A stretch of DNA of 45,049 nucleotides, from contig NZ_ATDK01000567.1 of assembly GCF_000444135.1 (NCBI RefSeq), forward strand, positions 1 to 45,049, given 5' to 3'. Below, in pieces: positions 33,608 through 42,687 of this stretch. This DNA comes from Pseudomonas avellanae BPIC 631 (lineage in GTDB: Bacteria > Pseudomonadota > Gammaproteobacteria > Pseudomonadales > Pseudomonadaceae). Below the pieces are notes generated by a model that was not told the origin of the DNA, made no database searches, and worked only from the letters and a program-made list of their open reading frames with translations. Positions within the stretch are counted from its first letter, which is position 1. Every line of letters starts with the position of its first letter. The position numbers and the translations under genes are program-made.

Positions 33608-34930
33608 TTATCCTTGAGTGCGGCACCATTGGGCCGGATCGCTGGGGCGACCCTGCTGACGAATAGCAAAGTACAACGCTGCCGTGTCCTGACCACCACT
33701 ATTGCCGACCGTGGAAATCGCTTCACCGGCTTTTACAATGTCACCTGCCGACTTGAGCAGGCTCTGGTTGTGCCCATACAGGGTCAAATAGCCGTTGCCG
33801 TGGTCCAGAATGACCAGAAGCCCCGCACCGCGCAACCAGTCGGCAAACACCACTCGTCCGCCATGTACGGCATGGACCTGGCTGCCGGCTGTGGCGCTGA
33901 TCATGACGCCGTCCCACTTGGTCCGCTCGTCATCACCGCGTGCTTCACCAAAACGTGCAAGCAGTCGACCATCGATTGGCCATGGAAGTTTTCCCCTGGC
34001 CTCTGCAAAAGGTCCACCGTAGGACACGCCGGCACTGGAAACGACTGTGCCGGGGGCTTTGACCGGGCGATGCGGTGCGGGTTCATCAGCGCTTTTACTG
34101 CTGCTTGTGCTGTTGTTACGAGCGAGGGCCTCAGCTTCGCGCTGACGTTTCTCTTCGGCCTCGCGGGCGGCGACCAGCGCTTTCTGGCGGGCCTCTTCGG
34201 CTTCGCGCGCCTGACGCGCCAGGGTTTCTTCGATGGTCTTGAGGACTTTGGCCAGGTCAGCCTGATCCTGCTGACGGGCCTGCAGTTTCTGATCGCGAGC
34301 CTTGTAGTCCTGATTCAGCTTGGCCAGCGCCTGTTGACGCTCCTGGCGGACTTTGGCCAGTTCTTCGCTCTGGCTGTCCAGGTTGCTCTTCTGCACCAGT
34401 AGCTGTGCCTGTTGCAGGTCGATGTCTTTTCCGACGTTGGCCAACTGGCGCAGGGTTTCATTGAAGTTGCGTAGCTGCTCCAGGCGCGCCTGGCTCAGGT
34501 AGTCGTAATAGGTGAGGGTGCGGGCGAACTTCTCGGGGTGCTGCTGATTGAGCAACAGCTTGAGGTACTCCTGGCGGCCACTCTGATAGGCGGCGCGGGC
34601 CTGGATTGCAATCAGACGCTGTTGTTCGACGCGAGCGCTGTTGAGTTTTTTCTTCTCACTGTCGAGCTTTTGCAGCTCGGCTTCCGTCTTTTTTAGTTCC
34701 TTTTGCAGGACCTCGACCTGCTTTTCCAACTTGCCCATTTCGGTTTCAGTGGTGCGCAGGTCCTTCTGGACGCCTGTGCGTTCTTCCTGAAGTTTGCTCA
34801 GGACCTTTTGCAGCTCCGTCACATCCTGACGCGCAGCATCTATCTGTTTTTGGGTTTGCACACGCTCGTCTTCGGCAAACGCCGGATTGAGCAGGCAGAT
34901 CAGAGCAAGGGCGATCAAGGCGCGAAGCAT
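33608..34930 (-). CDS. envC: Murein hydrolase activator EnvC
   Basis: A 440-residue periplasmic protein with a signal peptide (1-19, LNPAFA). Residues 25-280 form a long coiled coil (EERTGVQKDLRTTETEMGKLEKQ...). The C-terminal LytM/M23 domain (about 315-440) is degenerate: WDGVMI replaces the metal-binding HxGxD pattern and LYFAIR replaces HxH, so it is expected to activate amidases rather than cleave peptidoglycan. It would help open septal murein in cell division. It precedes ctpA by 33 bases. Confidence 0.92.
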   Translation of the reverse strand: MLRALIALALICLLNPAFAEDERVQTQKQIDAARQDVTELQKVLSKLQEERTGVQKDLRTTETEMGKLEKQVEVLQKELKKTEAELQKLDSEKKKLNSARVEQQRLIAIQARAAYQSGRQEYLKLLLNQQHPEKFARTLTYYDYLSQARLEQLRNFNETLRQLANVGKDIDLQQAQLLVQKSNLDSQSEELAKVRQERQQALAKLNQDYKARDQKLQARQQDQADLAKVLKTIEETLARQAREAEEARQKALVAAREAEEKRQREAEALARNNSTSSSKSADEPAPHRPVKAPGTVVSSAGVSYGGPFAEARGKLPWPIDGRLLARFGEARGDDERTKWDGVMISATAGSQVHAVHGGRVVFADWLRGAGLLVILDHGNGYLTLYGHNQSLLKSAGDIVKAGEAISTVGNSGGQDTAALYFAIRQQGRPSDPAQWCRTQG

Positions 34931-35037
34931 GTGGGTGGGCGATACCGGGCAATGGTGAGAAAAATGTCAGGCCTAGTATGCCCGCCATGCGCTGCAAAAA
35001 AAACGCCCCGCAGCCACTGCTTTAGGGCTTGAAGCAT

Positions 35038-35075
35038 AAAAACCCGGCCTTGCCTGATGGCTATAGGCCGGTTTT
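35038..35075 (-). terminator. Terminator of gpmI
   Basis: AAAACCCGGCCT and AGGCCGGTTTT (35065-35075) form a stem; on the minus strand it is followed by TTTTTATG. It lies just after the gpmI stop. Confidence 0.75.
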
Positions 35076-35081
35076 CAACGG

Positions 35082-36614
35082 TTACTCTTTCACCAGGATC
35101 GAGTGGCCGGTCATCTCTTGCGGTTTTTCCATGCCCAACAGATGCAGCATGGTTGGCGCCACGTCGGCCAGAACGCCGCCTTCGCGGACCTTCAACTGAC
35201 GTTTGCCGACGTACACAAAAGGTACAGGCTCGGACGTGTGCGCAGTGTGCGCCTGGCCTGTGGCGTCATCGGTCATCTGCTCGACGTTGCCGTGGTCGGC
35301 GGTGATCAGCGCTTCACCGCCGACTTTCTCCAGCGCTTCGGTAATCCGTCCGACACACACGTCGAGGTATTCCACGGCCTTGATCGCCGCTTCCATGATG
35401 CCGCTATGGCCAACCATGTCGCCGTTGGCGTAGTTGACGATGATGACGTCGTAACGCTGATGCTCGATGGCGTCGACGATCTTGTCGGTCACTTCCGGCG
35501 CGCTCATTTCCGGCTGCAGGTCGTAGGTCGCGACTTTCGGCGACGGGATCAGAATGCGCTCTTCGCCCGGAAACGGTTCTTCACGACCGCCCGAGAAGAA
35601 GAAAGTGACGTGGGCGTATTTTTCAGTCTCGGCAATGCGCAGTTGAGTCTTGCCATTGTCTGCCAGGTATTCGCCCAGCACGTTTTTCAGGCTGCCGGCG
35701 GCGAACGCCGAGGGCGCGGGAATGCTGGCCGCGTACTGGGTCAGCATCACGTAATTGACCTTGGGCTGACGGGCGCGCTCGAAGTCCTTGAAATCGTCTT
35801 CGACGAACACGCGGGTCAGTTCACGGGCGCGGTCGGCGCGGAAGTTCATGAACACCACGGCGTCGCCGTCTTCTACTTTGGCAGGCTCGCCGATGCGCGT
35901 GGCTTTGACGAACTCGTCGTTCTCGTCGCGCGCGTAAGCGGCTTCAAGCCCGGCGACGCCGGTAGCTGCGTGAAATTCGGCGCTGCTGTCGACGATCAGG
36001 TTGTAGGCCGTCGATACACGGTCCCAGCGGTTATCGCGGTCCATGGCGAAGTAGCGGCCGATGATCGTTGCGGTGCGGCCCTTGCCCAGGCGGGCGAAGG
36101 TTTCGTCCATCAGCTCGAGGGATTTCTTCGCGCTGCGCGGTGGTGTGTCGCGACCGTCGAGAAACGCATGCAGATAGATTTTATCGGCGCCACGTTTTAC
36201 CGCCAGCTCGGCCATGGCCACCAGGTGATCCTGATGGCTGTGCACGCCGCCATCGGACAGCAGGCCCATGATGTGCACTGCCTTGCCGGCGCTCACGGCT
36301 TTATCCACAGCGGCGCAGATGGTCGGGTTCTCGAAAAACTCGCCGTCACGAATCGCCTTGGTCACCCGGGTGAAATCCTGATACACCACACGACCGGCAC
36401 CCAGGTTCATGTGCCCGACTTCGGAGTTGCCCATCTGCCCGTCCGGCAGACCGACGTCCATGCCCGAGCCGGAAATCAGGCCGTTGGGCATGGTTTTGTA
36501 GAGACGATCCATGACGGGCATTTTCGCCGCCAGGATGGCATTGCCTTCGTGGCTTTCGCTGTGTCCGAAGCCATCGAGGATGATAAGGACCAGAGGTTTT
36601 GGCGTGGCAGTCAT
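35082..36614 (-). CDS. gpmI: 2,3-bisphosphoglycerate-independent phosphoglycerate mutase
   Basis: A 510-residue glycolytic enzyme interconverting 3- and 2-phosphoglycerate with two metal ions. The phosphoserine nucleophile is Ser64 in [14 protein letters not shown]; metal ligands include LIILDGFG at the start, GDMVGHSG and ITADHGN. The start at 36614 ([17 protein letters not shown]) matches homologues; the frame is open 28 codons further upstream. It is divergent from the yibN-like/grxC/secB run. Confidence 0.97.
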   Translation of the reverse strand: MTATPKPLVLIILDGFGHSESHEGNAILAAKMPVMDRLYKTMPNGLISGSGMDVGLPDGQMGNSEVGHMNLGAGRVVYQDFTRVTKAIRDGEFFENPTICAAVDKAVSAGKAVHIMGLLSDGGVHSHQDHLVAMAELAVKRGADKIYLHAFLDGRDTPPRSAKKSLELMDETFARLGKGRTATIIGRYFAMDRDNRWDRVSTAYNLIVDSSAEFHAATGVAGLEAAYARDENDEFVKATRIGEPAKVEDGDAVVFMNFRADRARELTRVFVEDDFKDFERARQPKVNYVMLTQYAASIPAPSAFAAGSLKNVLGEYLADNGKTQLRIAETEKYAHVTFFFSGGREEPFPGEERILIPSPKVATYDLQPEMSAPEVTDKIVDAIEHQRYDVIIVNYANGDMVGHSGIMEAAIKAVEYLDVCVGRITEALEKVGGEALITADHGNVEQMTDDATGQAHTAHTSEPVPFVYVGKRQLKVREGGVLADVAPTMLHLLGMEKPQEMTGHSILVKE

Positions 36615-36733
36615 AGAACCCACTCGATGCTGGTTGAATAAAGAGAGTAACAAAGTACAAGGGAACGGCATTTTAGGGACAAGTTCCAACGGCGTCACTG
36701 CCGTACGGACTTTGGCCGACCTTGGCTGCTGTG

Positions 36734-36739
36734 TATACT
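36734..36739 (+). promoter_or_regulatory. Possible -10 of the rhodanese-like gene
   Basis: TATACT at 36734-36739 with a weak -35 TTTGGC at 36711-36716, 17 bases apart, about 30 bases upstream of the first gene of the plus-strand run. Confidence 0.35.
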
Positions 36740-36770
36740 GGCCGACATTTTAACGCCCTGGAACCTACTG

Positions 36771-37184
36771 ATGGTTGCTCACCTGCTTGAATTCGCCACT
36801 ACCCACTATTTGATCACCGGTGCCTTCGTCATTCTGCTGGGCCTGCTGATCGCTTACGAACTGAGCAAGGGCGGCGCCAGCCTGAGCACTCGCGAGCTGA
36901 CCGCACTGGTCAACAGCGATCAGGGCGTGGTCATCGACGTGCGCTCGAAAAAGGACTTCACCGCCGGCCACATCGTTGGCTCCCTGAATTTTCCGCAGGA
37001 CAAGGTGCTGACCCGCACCGCCGAACTGCAGAAATACAAGGACAAGACGTTGATCATAGTCGATGCAATGGGGCAGCATGCGGGCTCTACCGCCCGCGAG
37101 CTGCTCAAAACCGGCTTCAAGGCGGCCAAGCTGTCCGGCGGCATTTCCAGCTGGCGCGGCGATAATCTTCCTCTGGTGAAGTGA
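36771..37184 (+). CDS. Rhodanese-like protein without catalytic cysteine (YibN-type)
   Basis: A 137-residue protein with an N-terminal membrane helix (TGAFVILLGLLIAY, residues 18-31) and a rhodanese fold (VVIDVRSKKDFTAGHIVGSLNFP, LSGGISSW). The loop that carries the catalytic Cys in active rhodaneses reads VDAMGQHAGS, with no Cys, so it should not transfer sulfur. The same lack is seen in E. coli YibN, which also sits beside grxC and secB. It overlaps the downstream region closely, ending two bases before grxC. Confidence 0.88.
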   Translation: MVAHLLEFATTHYLITGAFVILLGLLIAYELSKGGASLSTRELTALVNSDQGVVIDVRSKKDFTAGHIVGSLNFPQDKVLTRTAELQKYKDKTLIIVDAMGQHAGSTARELLKTGFKAAKLSGGISSWRGDNLPLVK

Positions 37185-37186
37185 AC

Positions 37187-37438
37187 ATGGCTCAAGTCAT
37201 AGTCTATTCCAGCGACTACTGCCCGTATTGCATACGGGCCAAGCAGCTGTTGCAGAGCAAGAGCGTGGCCTTCGAAGAAATCCGGGTCGACGGCAAGCCG
37301 CAATTGCGCGCCGAAATGACCAAGAAGGCCGGTCGTACTTCTGTACCGCAGATCTGGATCGGCCCGACCCACGTGGGCGGCTGCGATGACCTGTTTGCTC
37401 TGGAGCGTGCCGGCAAGCTTGATGCCCTGCTGGCCTGA
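37187..37438 (+). CDS. grxC: Glutaredoxin 3
   Basis: An 83-residue dithiol glutaredoxin. The CPYC active site is at residues 12-15 (SSDYCPYCIRAK), followed by the glutathione-binding TSVPQIWIG and GGCDDL segments. It reduces protein disulfides and ribonucleotide reductase with glutathione. The ATG at 37187 is used; a GTG two codons earlier is possible but unlikely. Co-transcribed with the rhodanese-like gene and secB. Confidence 0.95.
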   Translation: MAQVIVYSSDYCPYCIRAKQLLQSKSVAFEEIRVDGKPQLRAEMTKKAGRTSVPQIWIGPTHVGGCDDLFALERAGKLDALLA

Positions 37439-37478
37439 TTCCCTTTAATCTTTCAGCCCTATCTGACAAGGATCCGAG

Positions 37479-37973
37479 ATGACCGATCAACCGAACAACG
37501 GCGCTGTTGCCAACGAAGAAAACGGCCCGCAATTTTCCCTGCAGCGTATCTACGTTCGCGACCTGTCGTTTGAAGCGCCAAAAAGCCCGGCAATCTTCCG
37601 CCAGGAGTGGACGCCGACCGTCAGCCTGGACCTGAACACTCGTCAGAAGCCGCTGGAAGGTGATTTCTACGAAGTCGTGCTGACCCTGTCCGTGACCGTC
37701 AACAATGGCGAAGAAGTTGCGTTCATCGTTGAAGTGCAACAGGCCGGTATCTTCCTGATCAAGGGTCTGGACGACGCTGCAATGAGCCACACACTGGGCG
37801 CGTTCTGCCCTAACATCCTGTTCCCGTACGCTCGCGAAGCCATCGACAATCTGGTCGTACGTGGCTCGTTCCCTGCGCTGATGCTGGCCCCGGTGAACTT
37901 CGACGCCCTGTACGCGCAAGAGCTGCAACGCATGCAGGAAGCTGGCGAAACGCCAATGCCGACTGTGCAGTAA
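37479..37973 (+). CDS. secB: Preprotein export chaperone SecB
   Basis: A 164-residue chaperone that holds preproteins unfolded and hands them to SecA. Signature: [56 protein letters not shown], and the C-terminal [45 protein letters not shown] precedes the start. Forms a tetramer in the family. Ends the yibN/grxC/secB run. Confidence 0.97.
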   Translation: MTDQPNNGAVANEENGPQFSLQRIYVRDLSFEAPKSPAIFRQEWTPTVSLDLNTRQKPLEGDFYEVVLTLSVTVNNGEEVAFIVEVQQAGIFLIKGLDDAAMSHTLGAFCPNILFPYAREAIDNLVVRGSFPALMLAPVNFDALYAQELQRMQEAGETPMPTVQ

Positions 37974-37995
37974 GCATTACGGCTATTAAAGCGAT

Positions 37996-38025
37996 AAAAA
38001 AAAGCGCCTTTCGGGGCGCTTTTTT
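37996..38025 (+). terminator. Terminator of secB
   Basis: AAAGCGCC/GGCGCTTT hairpin with T-tract after, in the gap before the converging trmL gene; the A-tract before it would allow use in both directions. Confidence 0.85.
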
Positions 38026-38043
38026 GTGTCTGGCGGCGCGCTA

Positions 38044-38499
38044 TCAGGCAAACCCGTGCTGGCGCCATGCTTCATAGACGGCCACCGCCACGGTGTTGGA
38101 CAGGTTCAGGCTGCGGCAGCCTTCACGCATGGGCAGTCGCAGGCGCTGGTCGCTGCTCAGCGAGTCGAGAATGTCGGCGGGCAGGCCACGGCTTTCAGGG
38201 CCGAACAGAAACGCATCGCCCGGCGCAAAGCTCGCATCATGAAACGGCCGCGCGCCTTTGGTTGTTAAGGCGAACAGTCGAGGGTTGCCGATCTTCTCCA
38301 GGCAGCTTGCCAGGTCTGCGTGCGTCTGCAGCGTGGCATACTCATGGTAATCGAGACCGGCACGGCGTAGGCGCTTGTCGTCCAGCTCGAAACCCAACGG
38401 CTCGATCAAATGCAGGGTGCAGCCACTGTTGGCGCACAGCCTGATGACATTGCCGGTATTCGGCGGAATTTCTGGTTGAAAAAGGATGACGTGAAACAT
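38044..38499 (-). CDS. trmL: tRNA (cytidine(34)/uridine-2'-O-)-methyltransferase TrmL
   Basis: A 151-residue SPOUT-type methyltransferase that 2'-O-methylates the wobble base of leucine tRNAs. Motifs: [45 protein letters not shown] and the knotted C-terminal [26 protein letters not shown]. The start at 38499 is fixed by the conserved N-terminus; the frame is open another 100 codons upstream over the divergent gene. Its ATG overlaps the first possible ATG of the divergent gene in reverse orientation. Confidence 0.95.
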   Translation of the reverse strand: MFHVILFQPEIPPNTGNVIRLCANSGCTLHLIEPLGFELDDKRLRRAGLDYHEYATLQTHADLASCLEKIGNPRLFALTTKGARPFHDASFAPGDAFLFGPESRGLPADILDSLSSDQRLRLPMREGCRSLNLSNTVAVAVYEAWRQHGFA

Positions 38500-38524
38500 G
38501 CACGGCTCCGGACAAAAGGACGGG

Positions 38525-38938
38525 ATGCATTCTACCCCTGAAGAGGACCCGAGACCGAAGCTCTGGCCACGTGTTCTTGGCTCGATGGCGATTGTCGGCT
38601 TCACTGTGGGCACGATTATCGGTCGCTTGCAGCAGCCAGACCCCTTCGAACTCGAGCAGATCGAGGAATTGCCCACGGGGCTTGCGCTGTGGTTCAACGA
38701 AGAGCCCAGGTATCGGGGGGCAACGGTCGATGGCGCGGTAGTGCTCAACGTCGATGCGTCTGGCCGACCGTGGACGGGCCAGTTGAGGTTCGACAACAAG
38801 ATTGCACGCTGGAAGGTGGAGCAAGGGGAGAGAGGCTTGGTGCTGACGCTCCTGGCAGCCCGTCCGCTTCATGGCGACTGGCGCACTGAGAAGGTGGACG
38901 GGCGCTGGAGACTGGAGGTCAGTCTCCGGGAGGAATAA
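38525..38938 (+). CDS. Small single-pass membrane protein of unknown function
   Basis: A 137-residue protein with one membrane helix (about residues 19-35, [19 protein letters not shown]) and a C-terminal soluble part of antiparallel strand character ([26 protein letters not shown]...[26 protein letters not shown]). The start with AAAGGA seven bases upstream (38525) is preferred to the ATG at 38498 that would overlap trmL. I do not recognise the family; similar genes accompany trmL in pseudomonads as far as I recall. Confidence 0.75.
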   Translation: MHSTPEEDPRPKLWPRVLGSMAIVGFTVGTIIGRLQQPDPFELEQIEELPTGLALWFNEEPRYRGATVDGAVVLNVDASGRPWTGQLRFDNKIARWKVEQGERGLVLTLLAARPLHGDWRTEKVDGRWRLEVSLREE

Positions 38939-39284
38939 AAGAGGGGAATCCCCGGCCTGCCTGTACCAAGGTCCCCAAAACTGGTGATACAAGACCTATT
39001 GCAGAGTGCGTGCCAGTTTTGAGAATTAATCCGAAAGAACGCATTTTTATAGTCATATCGGATTACATATTGCTTGGTTGTAGCGTCTTTAAAATCCATA
39101 AGCCGTTGAATAGGATGGGTTTATTCTGCTGCTCTGCTGCCGGGGAAACATTTTTGAAAAACACTTGGCACGCCTGCCACTTTAGCCTCTCGAATTCTGA
39201 GCGGTGCCTTTCGCTTGATTGCGCAGCCCCGGCAGATGCACTCAATTTGCGCACCGTCACGAGGCAAACACCCATACTGATGCA
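38939..39284. other. Gap downstream of tauC
   Basis: About 345 bases, A+T-rich at 39000-39120, holding no convincing gene. The sequence lies where tauD would be expected after tauC on the minus strand, but translations show no TauD-like motif (no HxD/H iron-binding pattern). Confidence 0.5.
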
Positions 39285-40142
39285 TTAATGATGCTGACCA
39301 TGCCACGGAACCAGTTTGTGTTGCAGCGCGCGCAGGCCCAGTTCCATGGCAAAAGCGATGATGGCTATGACCAGAATCCCCAGCACCACCACATCAGTCA
39401 CCAGAAACTGCGCAGCGGACTGGACCATGAAGCCAAGCCCGCTGGTCGCGGCGATGAGTTCTGCGGCCACCAGTGTCGACCAGCCCACACCCAGGCCGAT
39501 GCGAATGCCGGTGAGGATGTCCGGGAGCGCGCTGGGCACAATGATATGACGAATCAGTTGCCAGCGCGTGGCCCCCAGCGATTGCGCAGCCCGGACTCTG
39601 GTTGGGTCTACGGTGCGCACACCGGTTGCTGTAGCGATGGCAATCGGCGCGAAGATCGCCAGGTAGATCAACAGCACCTTGGAAAACTCGCCGATGCCGA
39701 ACCAGATCACGATCAGCGGCAGGTAGGCCAATGGCGGTATGGGGCGGTAGAACTCGATCAGCGGGTCGAAAATCCCGCGAGCTATGCGGTTCTGTCCGAT
39801 GGCAATGCCGACCGGAATCGCTGTGAGAGTCGCTGCGCCCAAGGCCAGGCCGATGCGTTGCAGGCTGGCGCCCAGATGCTGCCAGAGCGTGGAGTCCATG
39901 TAACCCTTGGTCATCAGCAGCCAGCCTTTGCCGAGTACATCCGCTGGCGGCGGCAGGAACAGCGGCTCGATCCAGCCTCCGGCCGTTACCGCCCACCACA
40001 GGGCCAGCAGCGTGACGAGGGTCAGAGCGCTGATGGTCCGGGTGCTCGGATACACCCGCGGCCTGCGGGCCACAGGTGGTTTATCTGCAAGGTTGGTGAT
40101 GCCTGTCAGTTCATGGCTGCTTATCGGCTCATGGCTGCTCAT
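39285..40142 (-). CDS. tauC: Taurine-type ABC transporter permease
   Basis: A 285-residue permease of the sulfonate/nitrate/taurine family with about six helices. The N-terminal 30 residues are hydrophilic ([13 protein letters not shown]). The EAA loop is seen as [62 protein letters not shown] is the family start. It overlaps tauB by four bases and is the last gene of the tau run. Confidence 0.9.
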   Translation of the reverse strand: MSSHEPISSHELTGITNLADKPPVARRPRVYPSTRTISALTLVTLLALWWAVTAGGWIEPLFLPPPADVLGKGWLLMTKGYMDSTLWQHLGASLQRIGLALGAATLTAIPVGIAIGQNRIARGIFDPLIEFYRPIPPLAYLPLIVIWFGIGEFSKVLLIYLAIFAPIAIATATGVRTVDPTRVRAAQSLGATRWQLIRHIIVPSALPDILTGIRIGLGVGWSTLVAAELIAATSGLGFMVQSAAQFLVTDVVVLGILVIAIIAFAMELGLRALQHKLVPWHGQHH

Positions 40143-40924
40143 GCGCGCTGTTCTCCGGCACGTTGGGCAAACACGTTGGCCAGCACCTGTTCGCGGGTTT
40201 CGATAAAGCGTGGGTCAGACTTGATCGCACGCGCCGACTCGCCAGCGCTGTAGCGGCGGCCGAAGTCCAGTTGCAGGTGCTCGGCGATACGGCCTGGGTT
40301 GGGTGCCAGCAGAATCAGGTCAGTGGCGAGAAAAACCGCTTCTTCTATATCGTGAGTAATCAGAAACACCGGTTTGGCGGTGCGTTGCCAGACTTGCAGC
40401 AACAATTCCTGCATCTGTTCGCGGGTGAAAGCGTCCAGTGCGCCAAAGGGCTCGTCCATCAACAGAATGCGCGGGTCTGCCGCCAGCGCCCTGGCCAGAC
40501 CGACGCGTTGCCGTTGCCCGCCGGACAGCTGCCAGATACGCCGCTGTTCAAAGCCGACGAGGTCCACCAGCGCCAGCATCTCCCGCGCACGGGCTTCGCG
40601 GTCGCTGCGGCTGACCCCGGCCAGCTCCAGGCCAAATGCAACATTGGCCAGTACGTCCTGCCAGGGCAACAGCGCATCGTCCTGAAACACCACGCCGCGC
40701 TCGGCACCTGGCCCCTCGACGGCGCTGCCGTCCAGCGTGATGCGCCCGCCGCTGGGTGTGACGAAACCGGCAATCAGATTCAGCAGCGAGGTCTTGCCGC
40801 TGCCGGACGGCCCGAGCGCCACCAGCAGTTGCTGCGGCCCCAGGCTCAGGTTGATGTTCTCCAGCACGGGTGCTGCTGCACCGGGGTAGTGAGCGCTGAT
40901 GCCCTCCAGTTGCAACACAGCCAT
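40139..40924 (-). CDS. tauB: Taurine-type ABC transporter ATPase
   Basis: A 261-residue ATPase. Walker A is GPSGSGKTS, signature LSGGQRQR, Walker [13 protein letters not shown] and switch region [14 protein letters not shown], all of the NitT/TauT family. It powers the transporter with tauC; an Ala/Arg-rich end ([20 protein letters not shown]) is usual for TauB. It follows tauA by 29 bases and overlaps tauC by four. Confidence 0.92.
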   Translation of the reverse strand: MAVLQLEGISAHYPGAAAPVLENINLSLGPQQLLVALGPSGSGKTSLLNLIAGFVTPSGGRITLDGSAVEGPGAERGVVFQDDALLPWQDVLANVAFGLELAGVSRSDREARAREMLALVDLVGFEQRRIWQLSGGQRQRVGLARALAADPRILLMDEPFGALDAFTREQMQELLLQVWQRTAKPVFLITHDIEEAVFLATDLILLAPNPGRIAEHLQLDFGRRYSAGESARAIKSDPRFIETREQVLANVFAQRAGEQRA

Positions 40925-40953
40925 GGGGTATTTCCTCGAGCCAGTCAGGGCGT

Positions 40954-41931
40954 TTATTGCGGGATGAATGTATTGCTGACATACGGCGAGTAATCAGATA
41001 GCACCGCATCGACCTTGCCCTGTTCTTTAAGGAACGCTGCAGTTTTGGTGACCGCTTCGATGGTCGGTGCGCCCAACAGTACGCTCTGCTCGGTGGCCAG
41101 CGGATAGACATTGCCTTGCAGCAGTTCTGGTACGTCAGACGCCTTGGCACCGGAAAGCAGGGTCAACTTGTCGACGTTCGCCGGGTTGGCGATCCAGGCC
41201 GCTGGGTCCTGGCGATACTGGGCGTAGGCATCCAGCGTTACTTTGGCGAACGCTTTGACAACTTCCGGGTGTTTGCTGGCGAAGTCCTTGCGCACGATCC
41301 AGGCGTCGAACGTCGGCGCGCCAACTTTGGCCAGTTCGCCGGAAGTGATCAGCACCTTGCCGGTTTCCTTGGCGACACCCAGCGCCGGGTCCCAGACGTA
41401 GGTCGCGTCGATGTCACCGCGTTTCCACGCGGCGGCAATGGCCGGCGGCGCGAGGTTCAGAATCGTGACCCTGGTCGGGTCGATGTTCCAGTGCTTGAGT
41501 GCCGCGAGCAGGCTGTAGTGGCCGGTGGAAACGAACGGCACGGCAATCTTCTTGCCGATCAGGTCCTGGGGGGCATTGATTCCCGAGCCATTGCGCGCAA
41601 CCAGTGCCTCGGCAGCGCCGATCTGAGTGGCGATCAGGAAAGTCTCTACCGGCAGTTTGCGCGTGGCGGCTGCAGTGAAAGGGCTTGAGCCGAGATACCC
41701 GATCTGTACGTCGCCCGACGCGATAGCGGTGATGACGTCGGCCCCGTTGTCGAATTTGCGCCAGGCGATTTTCGAGTCAGTGGCTTTCTCGTAGGCGTTG
41801 TCGGCCTGCGCCACCTTGGCCGGATCGACAGTGGTCTGGTAGGCAACCGTAAAATCGGCTGCTTGTGCGAGGAAGGTTGCGCCAGTCAACGACAGCGCCG
41901 TCAGCAAGCGCAGGGAAAAATGCAGTTTCAT
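40954..41931 (-). CDS. tauA: Taurine-binding periplasmic protein
   Basis: A 325-residue binding protein with a signal peptide (1-24, FLAQAAD). Close in outline to E. coli Tau[78 protein letters not shown], and [14 protein letters not shown] near the C-terminus. The ATG at 41931 begins the signal peptide; the frame is open 11 codons further up. First gene of tauABC. An A+T-rich motif (GTTATTTATT on the minus strand at 42010-42001) precedes it. Confidence 0.92.
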   Translation of the reverse strand: MKLHFSLRLLTALSLTGATFLAQAADFTVAYQTTVDPAKVAQADNAYEKATDSKIAWRKFDNGADVITAIASGDVQIGYLGSSPFTAAATRKLPVETFLIATQIGAAEALVARNGSGINAPQDLIGKKIAVPFVSTGHYSLLAALKHWNIDPTRVTILNLAPPAIAAAWKRGDIDATYVWDPALGVAKETGKVLITSGELAKVGAPTFDAWIVRKDFASKHPEVVKAFAKVTLDAYAQYRQDPAAWIANPANVDKLTLLSGAKASDVPELLQGNVYPLATEQSVLLGAPTIEAVTKTAAFLKEQGKVDAVLSDYSPYVSNTFIPQ

Positions 41932-42000
41932 GATGAAGCTCCGAATCAGGCGGGCCGGGGACAAGCTGGAAATGGAGACTAAGTGATCTAAGAATCCTCA

Positions 42001-42010
42001 AATAAATAAC
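42001..42010 (-). promoter_or_regulatory. A+T-rich 10-mer upstream of tauA shared with lsfA
   Basis: On the minus strand GTTATTTATT ends 69 bases before the tauA start. The identical word lies on the plus strand at 44135-44144, 74 bases before lsfA. It may be part of a sulfur-control site (CysB or Cbl type), which is inference. Confidence 0.35.
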
Positions 42011-42393
42011 TTTTAAGCATTAGCTTATGAGGTGTTCTGCTGCATGCATGCACATGAACGCCAGGTTTCGCATCGGCCAATCGGCCCGCGCAAGTGGCGC
42101 ACGACACTGAAATTGCTTTTTTGTTCATCTGGACTACAGTCGAAGACGTGTTTTGAACGGCAAAAAGTGCCCAAAAAGCCTGTTTGGAGCGGATTTTCGA
42201 AATTATTTTGCGATAGCACAACGCCTGCCGTCAAAGTGATGACAACTGTCACATTAACCGCTTAATCTCTTCGAAGTGCCCGTTTTACAAGGCTTTTGCT
42301 GGCTTGCCAGTAACGCAGTGCCGTGGGGGGCTGCGACTGTTCAATCTCAATTTGGGCAGTCTGGTGCACAAAACCAAACGATCTGACGAATGG

Positions 42394-42413
42394 TCCCAAA
42401 ATAAATTTTGGGA
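42394..42413. promoter_or_regulatory. Perfect inverted repeat upstream of the porin gene
   Basis: TCCCAAAAT (42394-42402) and ATTTTGGGA (42405-42413) around AA; about 275 bases before the porin start. Possible repressor or activator binding site. Confidence 0.3.
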
Positions 42414-42687
42414 ATTACACAATTAGGTCGATACACTCCGTGACGTCCTGGTTGACACGAGTTGTGACATATAACTGAATGTTCTTGATAGCTGTGGGAT
42501 GGTTATTTTTGAGCATGAAGAAAACACACTCCCGTGCGGCCATCGACATACGCGGTCTAGTCAAAAGTCGGGGTGTACAGAATCCATTGACCTCCAGGTC
42601 GGGACTGTCACCTTTCGCGAAATCCTTGGGTCAGGGCAAAGCTCGGCACCAGGGACATAAAAAATTAGATTCACGAGGAGCGTAGTA

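Larger units (their letters stand above)
41932..42687. other. Divergent region between tauA and the porin gene
   Basis: About 750 bases. It contains the shared 10-mer near tauA and a 20-base palindrome at 42394-42413. Short frames at 42000-42265 and 42479-42685 have no ribosome site and no recognisable product, so I do not call them genes. Confidence 0.5.

Noticed and set aside
35103..36641. 512-codon plus-strand frame opposite gpmI
   Set aside because: Antisense to gpmI, whose catalytic motifs are unmistakable on the minus strand.
38939..39284. Possible tauD remnant downstream of tauC
   Set aside because: None of the reading frames shows the HxD...H iron-binding pattern or other TauD features; the gap appears non-coding.
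42479..42685. 68-codon plus-strand frame before the porin gene
   Set aside because: No ribosome site, no family resemblance, and it runs up to the porin start within the regulatory region.
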